DNA of 64,000 nt, from contig NZ_CP030085.1 of NCBI RefSeq assembly GCF_003261235.1, forward strand, positions 1 to 64,000, in the 5' to 3' direction. A program made the position numbers and the translations under genes. Positions 25,921-37,922 of this stretch are shown piece by piece; position 1 is the stretch's first letter, and every line of letters starts with the position of its first letter. The notes beneath the pieces are model-generated. The model was not told the DNA's origin. It saw only the letters and a list, made by a program, of their open reading frames with translations, and did no database searches. Origin of the DNA: Polynucleobacter paneuropaeus. Lineage in GTDB: Bacteria; Pseudomonadota; Gammaproteobacteria; Burkholderiales; Burkholderiaceae.

Positions 25921-26309
25921 GCGCCTGCTGTAGCGGAATATTTTTCGAGGCCCATTAAATTTTGTAGTTCAATAGCTAGACTAGCGTCTGAGCTGGGTTT
26001 GATTTTAAAAAGCCAAACCGAATATGGTTTTGCATTAATGCTTTCGGGCTGACTCTCAACATCCGGATTCAGAGCAACGATCTCACCACTGACTGGCGCA
26101 TGAATATCGCTCGCAGCTTTAACGGACTCAATGACAGCAATATTTTGACCTTGCTCAACAAGTTGACCTAGCTTCGGCGCCTGAAAGAACATGACGTCAC
26201 CAAGCGCCTCTTGAGCATGATCGCTGATACCTACCCATACCAAGCCATCATCTTCAGGATTGGCCCACTCGTGGGTCTCAGTAAATTTAAATTTATCTTG
26301 TGTATTCAT
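25917..26309 (-). CDS. gcvH: Glycine cleavage system H protein
   Basis: GcvH carries the lipoyl arm that shuttles the aminomethyl group in glycine cleavage. The 130-aa product matches the family length. The lipoylation lysine is K64 in the context ESVKAASD, and the motifs HEWANPEDDGLVWVGISDHAQ and DVMFF are typical. The usual partners gcvT and gcvP do not flank it. It is convergent with priA and divergent from the metallo-hydrolase gene. Being alone could mean the other genes are elsewhere or that it acts in lipoate relay. Confidence 0.95.
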   Translation of the reverse strand: MNTQDKFKFTETHEWANPEDDGLVWVGISDHAQEALGDVMFFQAPKLGQLVEQGQNIAVIESVKAASDIHAPVSGEIVALNPDVESQPESINAKPYSVWLFKIKPSSDASLAIELQNLMGLEKYSATAGA

Positions 26310-26388
26310 CGCTTGCCTTGCTGCCCTATTTTATAACTTGTGCTCTAAACTGTTATCTTACCGATTCGCTAAACAATCTATCCAAAAT

Positions 26389-27033
26389 ATGCCCATTAAA
26401 TTAGGTATCGTACCCGTTACGCCCTTTGAGCAAAATTGTTCAATTCTGGTATGTCAAAACACAGGTGATGCAGCTATTGTTGACCCAGGCGGCGACATCG
26501 ATAAGATCCTGGATGGCGTAAAGCAAATGGGGGGCAATGTAAAAAAAATTCTATTGACTCACGGGCATTTAGATCATTGTGCTGCCGCCCAAGAGCTTTC
26601 TGAGCAATTGCATGTCCCCATTGAGGGCCCGCAAATTGAGGAGCGATTTTGGATTGATCAGCTGCCTGAACAAGCAGTGCGATTTGGATTTGGTCATGCT
26701 AAAGCTTTTGAGCCAACTCGTTGGCTGAATAATGGAGATCACGTACAAGTCGGCGATGTAGATTTTGAAGTTTTTCACTGCCCAGGACATACTCCAGGAC
26801 ATGTTGTATTTTTTGATAAAGAAGACAAGCTAGCTTTAGTCGGTGATGTACTCTTTGCGGGATCGATCGGCCGCACCGACTTCCCTCGCGGCAATCACGC
26901 CGATTTAATTAATGCTATTAAGACAAAGTTATGGCCCTTAGGCGATGACGTGCAATTTGTGCCCGGGCATGGGCCGATGTCTACTTTTGGGCAAGAAAGA
27001 AAAACCAATCCCTATGTTGGGGATGGCGTCTAA
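26389..27033 (+). CDS. Metallo-beta-lactamase-fold hydrolase, glyoxalase II-like
   Basis: This 214-aa protein has the metal-binding motif THGHLDH (HxHxDH) with further ligands in HCPGHTPGH, LVGDVLFAG and FVPGHGPMS. The short length, without the C-terminal substrate domain of true GloB, resembles the YcbL-type subgroup of the glyoxalase II family, so thioester hydrolysis is plausible but unproven. An in-frame upstream extension exists but overlaps gcvH on the other strand; MPIKLGIVPVTPF at 26389 fits the family start. Confidence 0.88.
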   Translation: MPIKLGIVPVTPFEQNCSILVCQNTGDAAIVDPGGDIDKILDGVKQMGGNVKKILLTHGHLDHCAAAQELSEQLHVPIEGPQIEERFWIDQLPEQAVRFGFGHAKAFEPTRWLNNGDHVQVGDVDFEVFHCPGHTPGHVVFFDKEDKLALVGDVLFAGSIGRTDFPRGNHADLINAIKTKLWPLGDDVQFVPGHGPMSTFGQERKTNPYVGDGV

Positions 27034-27042
27034 CTACTTTAG

Positions 27043-27228
27043 TTAGGCTTTTGCAGAGCCCGTGCGATGTGTGCGGTTGTAAAGACAGCTTGCGCAAATC
27101 CAGCGTTGCTTACGGTTGCTGGTTGGAATCCAAGTTCCGCCTTCAAGGCGCTTTTCGCGACTGCAAGAAGAGCAAAACTTGAGGCTCTGGGAGGTTTCTT
27201 GTGTAGCAGCTGGAGTCGAGGTAGTCAT
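27043..27228 (-). CDS. Small zinc-ribbon-like protein
   Basis: This 61-aa protein contains two CxxC pairs (CSSC and CASC) about 30 residues apart, a layout suited to binding one zinc ion. The C-terminus is basic. No known family could be named with certainty. The ATG at 27228 is preferred; a TTG two codons upstream is also possible. It lies in the short gap between the convergent metallo-hydrolase gene and the upstream desaturase gene. The paired cysteines make it more credible than a chance frame. Confidence 0.65.
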   Translation of the reverse strand: MTTSTPAATQETSQSLKFCSSCSREKRLEGGTWIPTSNRKQRWICASCLYNRTHRTGSAKA

Positions 27229-27268
27229 GGGCAATCCGGGTAAGACAAATCTGAACAGAGGGTCTATT

Positions 27269-28420
27269 TTACCCGTTTTGTCCCGCTGGGGCTGGGCTCA
27301 GGAGAACCCGAACCGAATCCGCAGTTTTATTACCGTCAAAGTCGAGCCAAGCTTTGTTTTCAAAATCATAAAGCTTGCATTTGCTGGCAGTATCAAAATA
27401 CCAGTCCCAGGAGAACTTTTGAATGAAAATCCGCTCTGGAAGCATTGTTTCCAGGGTATTTTGAGCATCTTTGAGGTTGTAAAGGGGTATGCTCATATCG
27501 ACGTGGTGAGCCGTATGTTCCATGATGTGGTGCATCAGGGCACCCCAAATCCAGCCAAAAGTCAGGTGGACAGTAGTCGATACAAAGGGCTGGGCACGCA
27601 ACCACTCTGATTTTTTGTCATACCAAGAAACGGATGGATGGGTATGGTGCACGTAAACGACAAAACCAATCATGCCGTTCCAAAATAAGAATGGCAGAGC
27701 AAAACCGGTAATCAGCCCGACCCAAATCGACTGACCCGTCGCCAAGGCTCCAGCGATCAAGCATCCAATCCAAATAATGGCAAAAGCCGTAACCAAGAGA
27801 TTGTCTTTAAGAAAGATAGGACGATCACCCGGTTTATTTTGGGCATTTGGAAAGTACTCGCGTCTCCACCAAATCTCGATCAAATAGTAAAAGACTGGGC
27901 CCCAACCACTGCGGTAAAGGCGCTCAAGCGTTTTGCGCCAAGCTGGCAAGGCATCAAATTCTGCTTTAGATAGGGGCGCCCAGACAAAGTCGAAACCTTT
28001 TAAATTGGTTTGACCATGATGCACGACGTTGTGCCCTACATCCCACAGACTATAGGGGGTTAGAGAGGGCAAGAAGGCAATACGACCAAGGACCTTATTG
28101 AGTTCACGATTAGGTGTAAAGCTTTGATGGCATGCATCATGCCCAAGAATAAAAATACGACCAGTTACAAACCCAGCAATTAAGCCCAAGGCAATCTTGA
28201 CCGCAATATTTTCAATAAAAATAGTGCCTGCGATACAGCCGAGCCACAAAGAGGCATCAATCAACAAAAGACCAAGCGCACGACCTACTTGACCTTGCGC
28301 CATATGAATTAGCCAGCCACGAATAATTTTGCGGTGAGGCAATGGCTCAGTAGGAGCCAAAGGAGCCATGTTTTGGTCGGAAAGAGAGGGATTTAGGTGG
28401 TTAGACACGTTAATATTCAA
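27269..28420 (-). CDS. Membrane fatty acid desaturase
   Basis: This 383-aa integral membrane protein has the three histidine boxes of the di-iron desaturase/hydroxylase superfamily: HDACHQ (94-99), HNVVHH (130-135) and a C-terminal HTAHH, plus HHTH further upstream. Several hydrophobic stretches lie between the boxes. It most likely introduces a double bond into membrane lipid acyl chains or modifies a carotenoid-like substrate. The start is unclear: TTG 28420, GTG 28408 and ATG 28369 are all in frame without a strong Shine-Dalgarno. Confidence 0.88.
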   Translation of the reverse strand: MNINVSNHLNPSLSDQNMAPLAPTEPLPHRKIIRGWLIHMAQGQVGRALGLLLIDASLWLGCIAGTIFIENIAVKIALGLIAGFVTGRIFILGHDACHQSFTPNRELNKVLGRIAFLPSLTPYSLWDVGHNVVHHGQTNLKGFDFVWAPLSKAEFDALPAWRKTLERLYRSGWGPVFYYLIEIWWRREYFPNAQNKPGDRPIFLKDNLLVTAFAIIWIGCLIAGALATGQSIWVGLITGFALPFLFWNGMIGFVVYVHHTHPSVSWYDKKSEWLRAQPFVSTTVHLTFGWIWGALMHHIMEHTAHHVDMSIPLYNLKDAQNTLETMLPERIFIQKFSWDWYFDTASKCKLYDFENKAWLDFDGNKTADSVRVLLSPAPAGQNG

Positions 28421-28499
28421 TAGAAATCAATTATTTAGAACTAAATGATAGTGGTTTTTGAGCTTTCACGTATGACATAGGTCAAAAATCCCCCTGCTT

Positions 28500-28575
28500 T
28501 GGCGCGCCCGGCAGGAATCGAACCTGCGACCCTTGGCTTCGGAGGCCAATACTCTATCCACTGAGCTACGGGCGC
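28500..28575 (-). tRNA. tRNA-Arg (anticodon CCG)
   Basis: The reverse complement folds as a 76-nt cloverleaf. The acceptor GCGCCCG pairs with CGGGCGC, the anticodon arm TTGGC-CTCCGAA-GCCAA exposes CCG, and the T-loop contains GGTTCGATTCC. The 3' CCA is encoded (28500-28502). It reads CGG arginine codons. Confidence 0.96.
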
Positions 28576-28686
28576 CATGTGAAACCCTGCAATTGGCCAC
28601 CCTCATATTGTAAGTGCCTAAGGCGGAAAGCACTCGTTATAATCGCAGCTCAACATCCTTTAAACCCATAAAACTACAAAAGTCCT

Positions 28687-28911
28687 ATGAGCAACGAGCA
28701 CGGCAATCTGATTAAGTCCCCAAAACAACTCATCACCGTCGTGTTTGCAAGCTTTTTTGTGCCATTGATTGTGATTTTATTGTTGATGGTTTATGTCAAT
28801 AACGGTAAGCGTATTGATAGCGGCAAGTCTGCTGATGAAATTATCAAGCCAGTTGGCCAGCTGAATATTCAGGATGCCAATCCTTCAGCAGAAGCCAAGA
28901 CTGGTGGCTAA
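28687..28911 (+). CDS. Cytochrome c5-like N-terminal membrane anchor without heme domain
   Basis: This 74-aa protein has one membrane helix (about 17-38) after a short hydrophilic start. Its segment IKSPKQLITVV resembles, from memory, the N-terminal anchor of the membrane-bound cytochrome c5-family proteins of Burkholderiales, which continue into a CxxCH heme domain. Here the frame stops after a short periplasmic tail and no CxxCH is encoded before the terminator. It may be a shortened but stable anchor protein or a remnant. Its function is unknown. Confidence 0.7.
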   Translation: MSNEHGNLIKSPKQLITVVFASFFVPLIVILLLMVYVNNGKRIDSGKSADEIIKPVGQLNIQDANPSAEAKTGG

Positions 28912-28943
28912 TAAATTACGCGGCTAACACTAGTCAAGCAACT

Positions 28944-28977
28944 AATAAAGCTGACAATTGGTCAGCTTTATTTTTTT
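28944..28977 (+). terminator. Intrinsic terminator after the cytochrome-anchor gene
   Basis: A perfect 12-bp stem (AATAAAGCTGAC at 28944-28955 with GTCAGCTTTATT at 28961-28972, loop 28956-28960) is followed by a T-tract to 28977. It ends the + strand gene at 28911 and reaches into the 3' end of rsmI on the other strand. Confidence 0.88.
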
Positions 28978-29870
28978 GTATCCCCTGCTTTGGAATCAAT
29001 GGCCGCTTGATAAGCCTCTTTTTTAGAGACTGGAAGGGTTTGGGATAGAACCGCGGCAATTTCTTTGCTACCCAAATAAGGTTTGAGTGCCTTAACCCAG
29101 AGACTTAATAAGTCATCCGAGACTAAATCTTTGCTGACACTGCGACCTGCAACCATAACGACAAATTCACCTTTGAGGCTTGATGATTGAGTTAGCCATT
29201 CTGGGATATCAGCAGCCCTGATAAAACTAATTTGCTCAAATTTTTTAGTTAATTCTCGGCCGATCATGAGTTCGCGGTCTGGTTCAAGGGCTTTGCCAAT
29301 GAGTTTCAAGGTATCTTGAATATGGTGGGGCGACTCAAAAAATATACTGGCCTGCACACTCTTTTGTATTTGGATTAACAGGGCGTCACGCTCTTTAGTT
29401 TTATTTGGCAAGAAGCCTAAAAATTGGAAGCGGCCTTCTGCTGCAGTCAATACTGAGCCACCTACAGAGACTGCAGCCGCAACTGCGCTGGCTCCAGGAA
29501 TGGGAATTACCCGAAAGCCTGCGGCGTGGACCGCTTGTACTAAGCGGGCGCCAGGGTCAGATACACCAGGCGTTCCAGCATCCGATATGTAAGCCCATCT
29601 TTCATGGTTGGCAAGATGCTGAATGACAGTTTGCGCACCGGCCATTTCATTGTGCTCATGCAGGGCGAGACATTTTTTATGAATGCCAAATTGTTGAAGG
29701 AGTGCAACGCTGTGACGAGTATCTTCACAGGCGATTCCTTCAACCGCTTTTAAGATATGCAAGGCGCGCAAAGTAATGTCGCCGAGGTTGCCGATTGGTG
29801 TTGCGACAACATATAGGGCTCCAGTGGGCAAATCTTGCTGCTTTAGAAAGTCAAAAGAATCAAGTTCCAT
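28968..29870 (-). CDS. rsmI: 16S rRNA (cytidine-1402-2'-O)-methyltransferase RsmI
   Basis: RsmI methylates the ribose of C1402 in the decoding centre. The product is about 300 aa. The tetrapyrrole-methylase fold is marked by YVVATPIGNLGDITLRA, EDTRHS, YISDAGTPGVSDPG and PIPGASA. The start is uncertain: ATG 29870 gives a length near the family norm, and ATG 29909 would add 13 residues; neither has a clear Shine-Dalgarno. It is divergent from the SIS-domain gene, preserving the rsmI-diaA-dolP neighbourhood known from gamma-proteobacteria but without lpoA and yraN. Confidence 0.95.
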   Translation of the reverse strand: MELDSFDFLKQQDLPTGALYVVATPIGNLGDITLRALHILKAVEGIACEDTRHSVALLQQFGIHKKCLALHEHNEMAGAQTVIQHLANHERWAYISDAGTPGVSDPGARLVQAVHAAGFRVIPIPGASAVAAAVSVGGSVLTAAEGRFQFLGFLPNKTKERDALLIQIQKSVQASIFFESPHHIQDTLKLIGKALEPDRELMIGRELTKKFEQISFIRAADIPEWLTQSSSLKGEFVVMVAGRSVSKDLVSDDLLSLWVKALKPYLGSKEIAAVLSQTLPVSKKEAYQAAIDSKAGDTKK

Positions 29871-29973
29871 AGATATTTTTGCGAATAAGCGTTGAATAGA
29901 TGAGAGCATACGTGGGTTTTGAATTGGCCATCATGAAAGTCAATTTCAACGCAAATTGGGTCATAATATTGTT

Positions 29974-30576
29974 ATGGATAAAAATATAACCGAGCGCTTA
30001 CGTCTAAGAGTCTCCCAACATTTTTTAGACAGCATTGCCGTTAAACAAGAGGCTGAAAAAATTCTGCCAGCTGCAGTTGCCCAGGGCGTTATCGCCATGA
30101 CGCATTGTTTGCAAAGTGGAGGCAAAGTGATGGCCTGTGGTAATGGTGGTTCCGCGGCAGATGCCCAGCATTTTGCAGCCGAGTTAATTGGCCGTTTTGA
30201 GCGCGAGCGTCAAGAGCTTGCTGCGATTGCATTAACCACCGACAGTTCAATTCTGACGGCCGTTGGAAATGATTACAGTTATGACGAAGTGTTTAGTAAG
30301 CAAGTACGGGGATTGGGTAAGCCCGGCGACATCCTTTTAGGAATTTCTACATCAGGTAATTCTAAGAATGTCGTGAAAGCCATTGAAGCAGCTAAAAAAT
30401 TAGGCATGAAAATAATCGCATTGACTGGCAACGGTGGTGGAAAAATTGCCAGCCTACTGGACAGCAATGATGTTCATCTCTGCGCCCCCTCTACTCGCAC
30501 TGCCCGTATTCAAGAAACCCATTTAGTTTTATTACATAGCTTGTGCGATGGTGTTGACCATTTGATGCTCGATTAA
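29974..30576 (+). CDS. diaA: SIS-domain protein, DiaA/GmhA family (likely DiaA)
   Basis: This 200-aa sugar isomerase (SIS) fold protein has CGNGGSAADAQHFAAE (55-70), GISTSGNSKNV and a C-terminal RIQETHL segment. The C-terminal half, with PSTRTARIQETH and LCDGVDHLM, resembles E. coli DiaA more than GmhA by recall. It sits next to rsmI and a BON lipoprotein gene as diaA does. DiaA binds DnaA and promotes its assembly at the origin; a phosphoheptose isomerase role cannot be excluded. The ATG at 29974 is preferred over an upstream in-frame start at 29956. Confidence 0.85.
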   Translation: MDKNITERLRLRVSQHFLDSIAVKQEAEKILPAAVAQGVIAMTHCLQSGGKVMACGNGGSAADAQHFAAELIGRFERERQELAAIALTTDSSILTAVGNDYSYDEVFSKQVRGLGKPGDILLGISTSGNSKNVVKAIEAAKKLGMKIIALTGNGGGKIASLLDSNDVHLCAPSTRTARIQETHLVLLHSLCDGVDHLMLD

Positions 30577-30598
30577 ATCCATTCTTTAGAAAGTGAAA

Positions 30599-31249
30599 AT
30601 GCAAACTCAGCCTCTCAGCAAATGGATTGCCATTGGAGTATTGCTTTCGTTTTTATCGGGGTGTGGCGTTTTGGCTGTAGGCGGAGTTGCCGCAACGGCC
30701 TCGGTCATGGCTGATCGTCGCAGTCCTGGTGTTCAGGCAATTGATAAAGGATTAGAGATTGAGGCAGACAGCGCGCTTTCCAAACGCTTCGGCAGCTCAG
30801 CGCACATCAACGTGAACTCTTTCAATCAGAAAGTATTGCTCACCGGCGAAGTAAAAAATGATGAGATCAAGAATCAAGCGGCTGAGTACGTCAAGAGTTT
30901 GAAAAATGTTCGATCAGTATTGAATCAATTAATTATTGGGCCAAACAGTTCCTATGCTGCTCGAGCAAACGATTCCTATTTAGATTCCAAAGTAAAGACT
31001 CAAATGATCTTTACAGAAAAACTTCCATCTAACTCAATGGATATTGTTGTCGAGGCTGATAACGTTTATATGCTGGGCATCCTGACCCAAAGCGAAGCAG
31101 ATCTGGCTAAAAAAGTAGCCAGCAATACCAATGGCGTTAAGGAAGTGTTTACATTCTTTGACATCATTTCTGATGCCGAGAAAGCCCGCCTAGAAAAATT
31201 GGGTAAGGCTGAAGAGACCCAGCCAACTAGCCCTTCAAAGTTTCAGTAG
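30599..31249 (+). CDS. dolP: BON-domain outer-membrane lipoprotein (DolP/YraP-like)
   Basis: This 216-aa protein has a lipoprotein signal peptide ending in the lipobox LSGC (Cys22) and two BON domains (about 50-115 and 125-190), the architecture of DolP (YraP), which binds anionic phospholipids and supports outer-membrane integrity. It follows the DiaA-type gene as in E. coli. A GTG at 30593 two codons upstream is an alternative start. The C-terminal tail is charged and low in complexity. Confidence 0.85.
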   Translation: MQTQPLSKWIAIGVLLSFLSGCGVLAVGGVAATASVMADRRSPGVQAIDKGLEIEADSALSKRFGSSAHINVNSFNQKVLLTGEVKNDEIKNQAAEYVKSLKNVRSVLNQLIIGPNSSYAARANDSYLDSKVKTQMIFTEKLPSNSMDIVVEADNVYMLGILTQSEADLAKKVASNTNGVKEVFTFFDIISDAEKARLEKLGKAEETQPTSPSKFQ

Positions 31250-31265
31250 CATTCATTTATCGCCA

Positions 31266-31622
31266 ATGAAGTTAGTGCTAGCCTGCGCTAAAGCAATTTT
31301 CTTTTGGTGTATTTTTTGTTCGCTATGTATCGCACAAGTACATACAAGCTCAGATAATGAAAAAGCTTTTGCGCTAGCGAAACAAAATGCGTGTCTGGGT
31401 TGTCATGCCGCCAATAAAAAAATTGTAGGACCAAGTTATCAAGATGTTGCTAAGAAATACCAAGGCGATATTAAGGCGCTGGCATATTTGAAAAATAAAA
31501 TTCGTAATGGAGGTGCAGGAGCCTGGGGTGTGGTGCCAATGCCTGCAAATACTAAATTAAGTGATACAGAATTATCGCTTTTGAGTGCCTGGATATTGCA
31601 AGGCGCTCCTCAATCAAACTAA
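31266..31622 (+). CDS. Class I c-type cytochrome
   Basis: This 118-aa protein has a signal peptide (about 1-23) and one heme-binding motif CLGCH (43-47). The likely distal methionine ligand is in VPMPANT near residue 92. Size and motif spacing resemble the cytochrome c551/c8 group, periplasmic electron carriers to oxidases or reductases. It is 16 bp downstream of the BON lipoprotein gene and probably co-transcribed. It ends 1 bp before the convergent acetyltransferase gene. Confidence 0.9.
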   Translation: MKLVLACAKAIFFWCIFCSLCIAQVHTSSDNEKAFALAKQNACLGCHAANKKIVGPSYQDVAKKYQGDIKALAYLKNKIRNGGAGAWGVVPMPANTKLSDTELSLLSAWILQGAPQSN

Positions 31623-31623
31623 A

Positions 31624-32274
31624 TTAGAGTGCTGCAGTTTTGCGACCTAAGAACCAGCACCAGGCAGCGCTACTATTTTTCAAGTTTGACTTCAAAGCGT
31701 AATCGAAGTCGCCCCACTGCTTATTGGCAGCTTCCTTTACTAGCGTTGCAGGAGTTGCTGGTTCGAGTTTGAGATAGGCATCAGCATCGCCATAAGCAAA
31801 CTCAACACGCATACCGACTTTTTGCGCTAGCCGCATCATCGATGCATTGTTTGCTAGGCAATGCACATATAAAGTTTCTACAAGTGTATTGCGCGAATGC
31901 ACCGCAGCTCTCTCAAGAAGAGCGGAACCAACACCTTGATGTCGAGCACTTTCCAGAACAGACACACCAAACTCTGCAGCACGATGCTGTTTCTCTTGTT
32001 TTGGTAAGTAAGCTAAATGTGCAAGACCAATAATTTTTAGATCTTCATCAAATACCGCAAAGATTGCATCTTTATTGAAGTCAAGGCTTCCAACATAATG
32101 TTCAATGACTTCGTTGGGTGTTTGAGTACCAAAGCGAAGGCGGCGATCTTCATCTTCTAATTGGAGAAAATGCTCAAGTATTGCCTCTCGATGGCCAGCA
32201 TGAAGCTCGCGGACCGGCACTGCTAGTCTGCTAACGTTTGAAGCGCTTGGCATTTGACTTGATTTGTTGTGCAT
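31624..32274 (-). CDS. GNAT-family N-acetyltransferase
   Basis: This 216-aa protein has the acetyl-CoA-binding motif A pattern R/QxxGxG as ARHQGVGSALLERA, preceded by the beta-strand EFGVSVLESA, and a motif B region LVETLYVHCLANNASMMRLAQKVGM. The substrate is unknown. The N-terminal half around RELHAGHREAILEHFLQL is typical of the GNAT start. It is transcribed toward the cytochrome gene, and the 5' side faces the rRNA promoter region. Confidence 0.88.
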   Translation of the reverse strand: MHNKSSQMPSASNVSRLAVPVRELHAGHREAILEHFLQLEDEDRRLRFGTQTPNEVIEHYVGSLDFNKDAIFAVFDEDLKIIGLAHLAYLPKQEKQHRAAEFGVSVLESARHQGVGSALLERAAVHSRNTLVETLYVHCLANNASMMRLAQKVGMRVEFAYGDADAYLKLEPATPATLVKEAANKQWGDFDYALKSNLKNSSAAWCWFLGRKTAAL

Positions 32275-32538
32275 AACGGGATCTTAGCAGTGTTTGGGAA
32301 ATATTTCAGGGTTTTCCCTAATAAACCACTAAAAATAATACAAAATTTACAGGTTTTATTGCCTAGTTTTTCAGATTTATGGGAGAAAAAATTCCGAAAA
32401 TTGGAAATTTTTGAACTGGGCCTAAGTCTTTCTCAAAAAAGCTGATTTTTTTGTTTTTCTATATGACTGATTTTGAAGCCTTTTCTGTTATAGGCCCCAA
32501 AAAATAGCGTTTTCATAGGAAAAAGACTACGGAAGGTG

Positions 32539-32567
32539 TTGACAACCCTCTCAGGGTATGTCATAGT
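32539..32567 (+). promoter_or_regulatory. rrn promoter (sigma-70 type)
   Basis: A perfect -35 TTGACA (32539-32544) is followed by a 17-bp spacer and a -10 CATAGT (32562-32567). The GC-containing region after the -10 (CTCGCTTC) resembles a stringent discriminator. It is the best promoter upstream of 16S. Confidence 0.75.
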
Positions 32568-32623
32568 CTCGCTTCTTCGCTGGATGTTTTTGAAAAACGA
32601 TCCAGCCCTTCTTTAAAAATTAG

Positions 32624-32646
32624 TCAACCGATAATTGTGGGTACTA
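32624..32646 (+). other. 16S rRNA processing stem, left arm
   Basis: This arm pairs with 34329-34351. Of 23 positions only one is a mismatch and one is a G-U wobble. Such a stem around pre-16S is the usual RNase III substrate. Confidence 0.85.
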
Positions 32647-32773
32647 AGTGAAAGCATCCAGTCCTTCGGGACAGATGTAAATAAATAGTACTCATAGACA
32701 GTAAAAAGATTTGGTTTTATTACCAAGTCAATTTCTTGAATGAGTGCGACGATCCGCAAGGATCACAGGAATT

Positions 32774-34309
<1,536 letters not shown>

Positions 34310-34328
34310 GAGAAAGATGCTGGATCTA

Positions 34329-34351
34329 TAGTGCCCACACTTATCGGTTGA
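34329..34351 (+). other. 16S rRNA processing stem, right arm
   Basis: Complementary to 32624-32646, bringing the two ends of pre-16S together for RNase III. It sits between 16S and tRNA-Ile. Confidence 0.85.
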
Positions 34352-34364
34352 CAATAAAAGCCAC

Positions 34365-34441
34365 GGGTCTGTAGCTCAGCTGGTTAGAGCACTGTGTTGA
34401 TAACGCAGGGGTCGTAGGTTCAAGTCCTACCAGACCCACCA
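34365..34441 (+). tRNA. tRNA-Ile (anticodon GAT)
   Basis: A 77-nt cloverleaf with acceptor GGGTCTG paired to CAGACCC, anticodon loop TTGATAA, and encoded CCA. It lies in the 16S-23S spacer, the usual place. Confidence 0.97.
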
Positions 34442-34474
34442 ATCAGCAGTAGCGATATGGACTAAGTGGACGTT

Positions 34475-34550
34475 GGGGGATTAGCTCAGCTGGGAGAGCA
34501 CCTGCTTTGCAAGCAGGGGGTCGTCGGTTCGATCCCGTCATCCTCCACCA
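34475..34550 (+). tRNA. tRNA-Ala (anticodon TGC)
   Basis: A 76-nt cloverleaf with acceptor GGGGGAT paired to ATCCTCC (one G-U), anticodon stem CCTGC-TTTGCAA-GCAGG, and encoded CCA. It is the second spacer tRNA of the rrn operon. Confidence 0.97.
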
Positions 34551-34608
34551 ACATCTAAATGTCAAAACTAAGCAATTTAGCGATTGTTTAGTTTTGCCAT
34601 TTATGGCC

Positions 34609-34735
34609 GTTCTTTAAAAATTTGAGTAAGCAAAGTGTCAAATGTTTCTTTGAGAGAATATTTGACAATGTAATAAGGGTAAAGATTGAATCATCAATCA
34701 GTAATACAAACGAGTTTTACCAAGTTCTTTAACAA
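34609..34735 (+). promoter_or_regulatory. Spacer with boxA-like elements and left arm of the 23S processing stem
   Basis: CGTTCTTTAAAAATTTGAG begins at 34609 and AGTTCTTTAACAAGTAC near 34720; both resemble the boxA antitermination element. Between them, 34621-34631 plus 34668-34678 pair with 37740-37761. The 36 nt between the two halves form an inserted hairpin with TGTCAAAT (34636-34643) and ATTTGACA (34660-34667). Confidence 0.75.
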
Positions 34736-34818
34736 GTACTTAAAGTTTGGATTACGGCAAACATGTCAGAAGTAGAAGTAAAACCTGTAACAGGTACTAG
34801 CAATGGTGCTCGTTATAG

Positions 34819-37693
<2,875 letters not shown>

Positions 37694-37739
37694 ATAACCA
37701 GCACTATTGTGTTGGATGTTTGCCAGATTTAATCTGCAT

Positions 37740-37761
37740 CCTTATTACATGCTTACTCAAA
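37740..37761 (+). other. 23S rRNA processing stem, right arm
   Basis: This 22-nt segment is exactly complementary to the two left half-arms at 34621-34631 and 34668-34678, once the 36-nt hairpin insertion between them is skipped. It marks the RNase III processing site at the 3' end of pre-23S. Confidence 0.85.
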
Positions 37762-37763
37762 TC

Positions 37764-37787
37764 GAACTGTTGATTTATCAACAGTTC
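37764..37787 (+). other. Hairpin between 23S and 5S
   Basis: GAACTGTTGA (37764-37773) pairs perfectly with TCAACAGTTC (37778-37787) around TTTA. No T-tract follows. It is probably an rRNA spacer processing element. Confidence 0.65.
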
Positions 37788-37796
37788 AACCCTCTA

Positions 37797-37913
37797 CGCC
37801 CGGTGACCATAGCAAGTTGGAACCACTCCTTCCCATCTCGAACAGGACAGTGAAACGACTTTACGCCGATGATAGTGCGGATTACCCGTGTGAAAGTAGG
37901 TAACTGCCGGGCA
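37797..37913 (+). rRNA. rrf: 5S ribosomal RNA
   Basis: About 117 nt. The terminal stem pairs GCCCGG near the start with CCGGGC near the end, and the conserved internal segments TCGAACAGGACAGTGAAACG and GCCGATGATAGTG match bacterial 5S. It is the last rRNA gene of the operon. Confidence 0.95.
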
Positions 37914-37922
37914 CCAATGCGA

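Larger units (their letters stand above)
32275..32773 (+). promoter_or_regulatory. rRNA operon promoter and leader region
   Basis: The 499-bp gap before 16S contains no credible gene. It begins with A/T-rich tracts that could act as an UP element, followed by the rrn promoter at 32539-32567. The transcribed leader has a boxA-like CTTCTTTAAAAATT around 32609-32622 and the left arm of the 16S processing stem at 32624-32646. Confidence 0.8.

Noticed and set aside
28912..28967. Frameshifted cytochrome domain after the anchor gene
   Set aside because: No CxxCH codons are present in any frame before rsmI, and a perfect terminator follows at once, so a simple frameshift does not explain the short protein.
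32275..32538. Possible small gene upstream of the rrn promoter
   Set aside because: Only A/T tracts and stop-rich frames are seen; it looks like promoter-proximal non-coding DNA.
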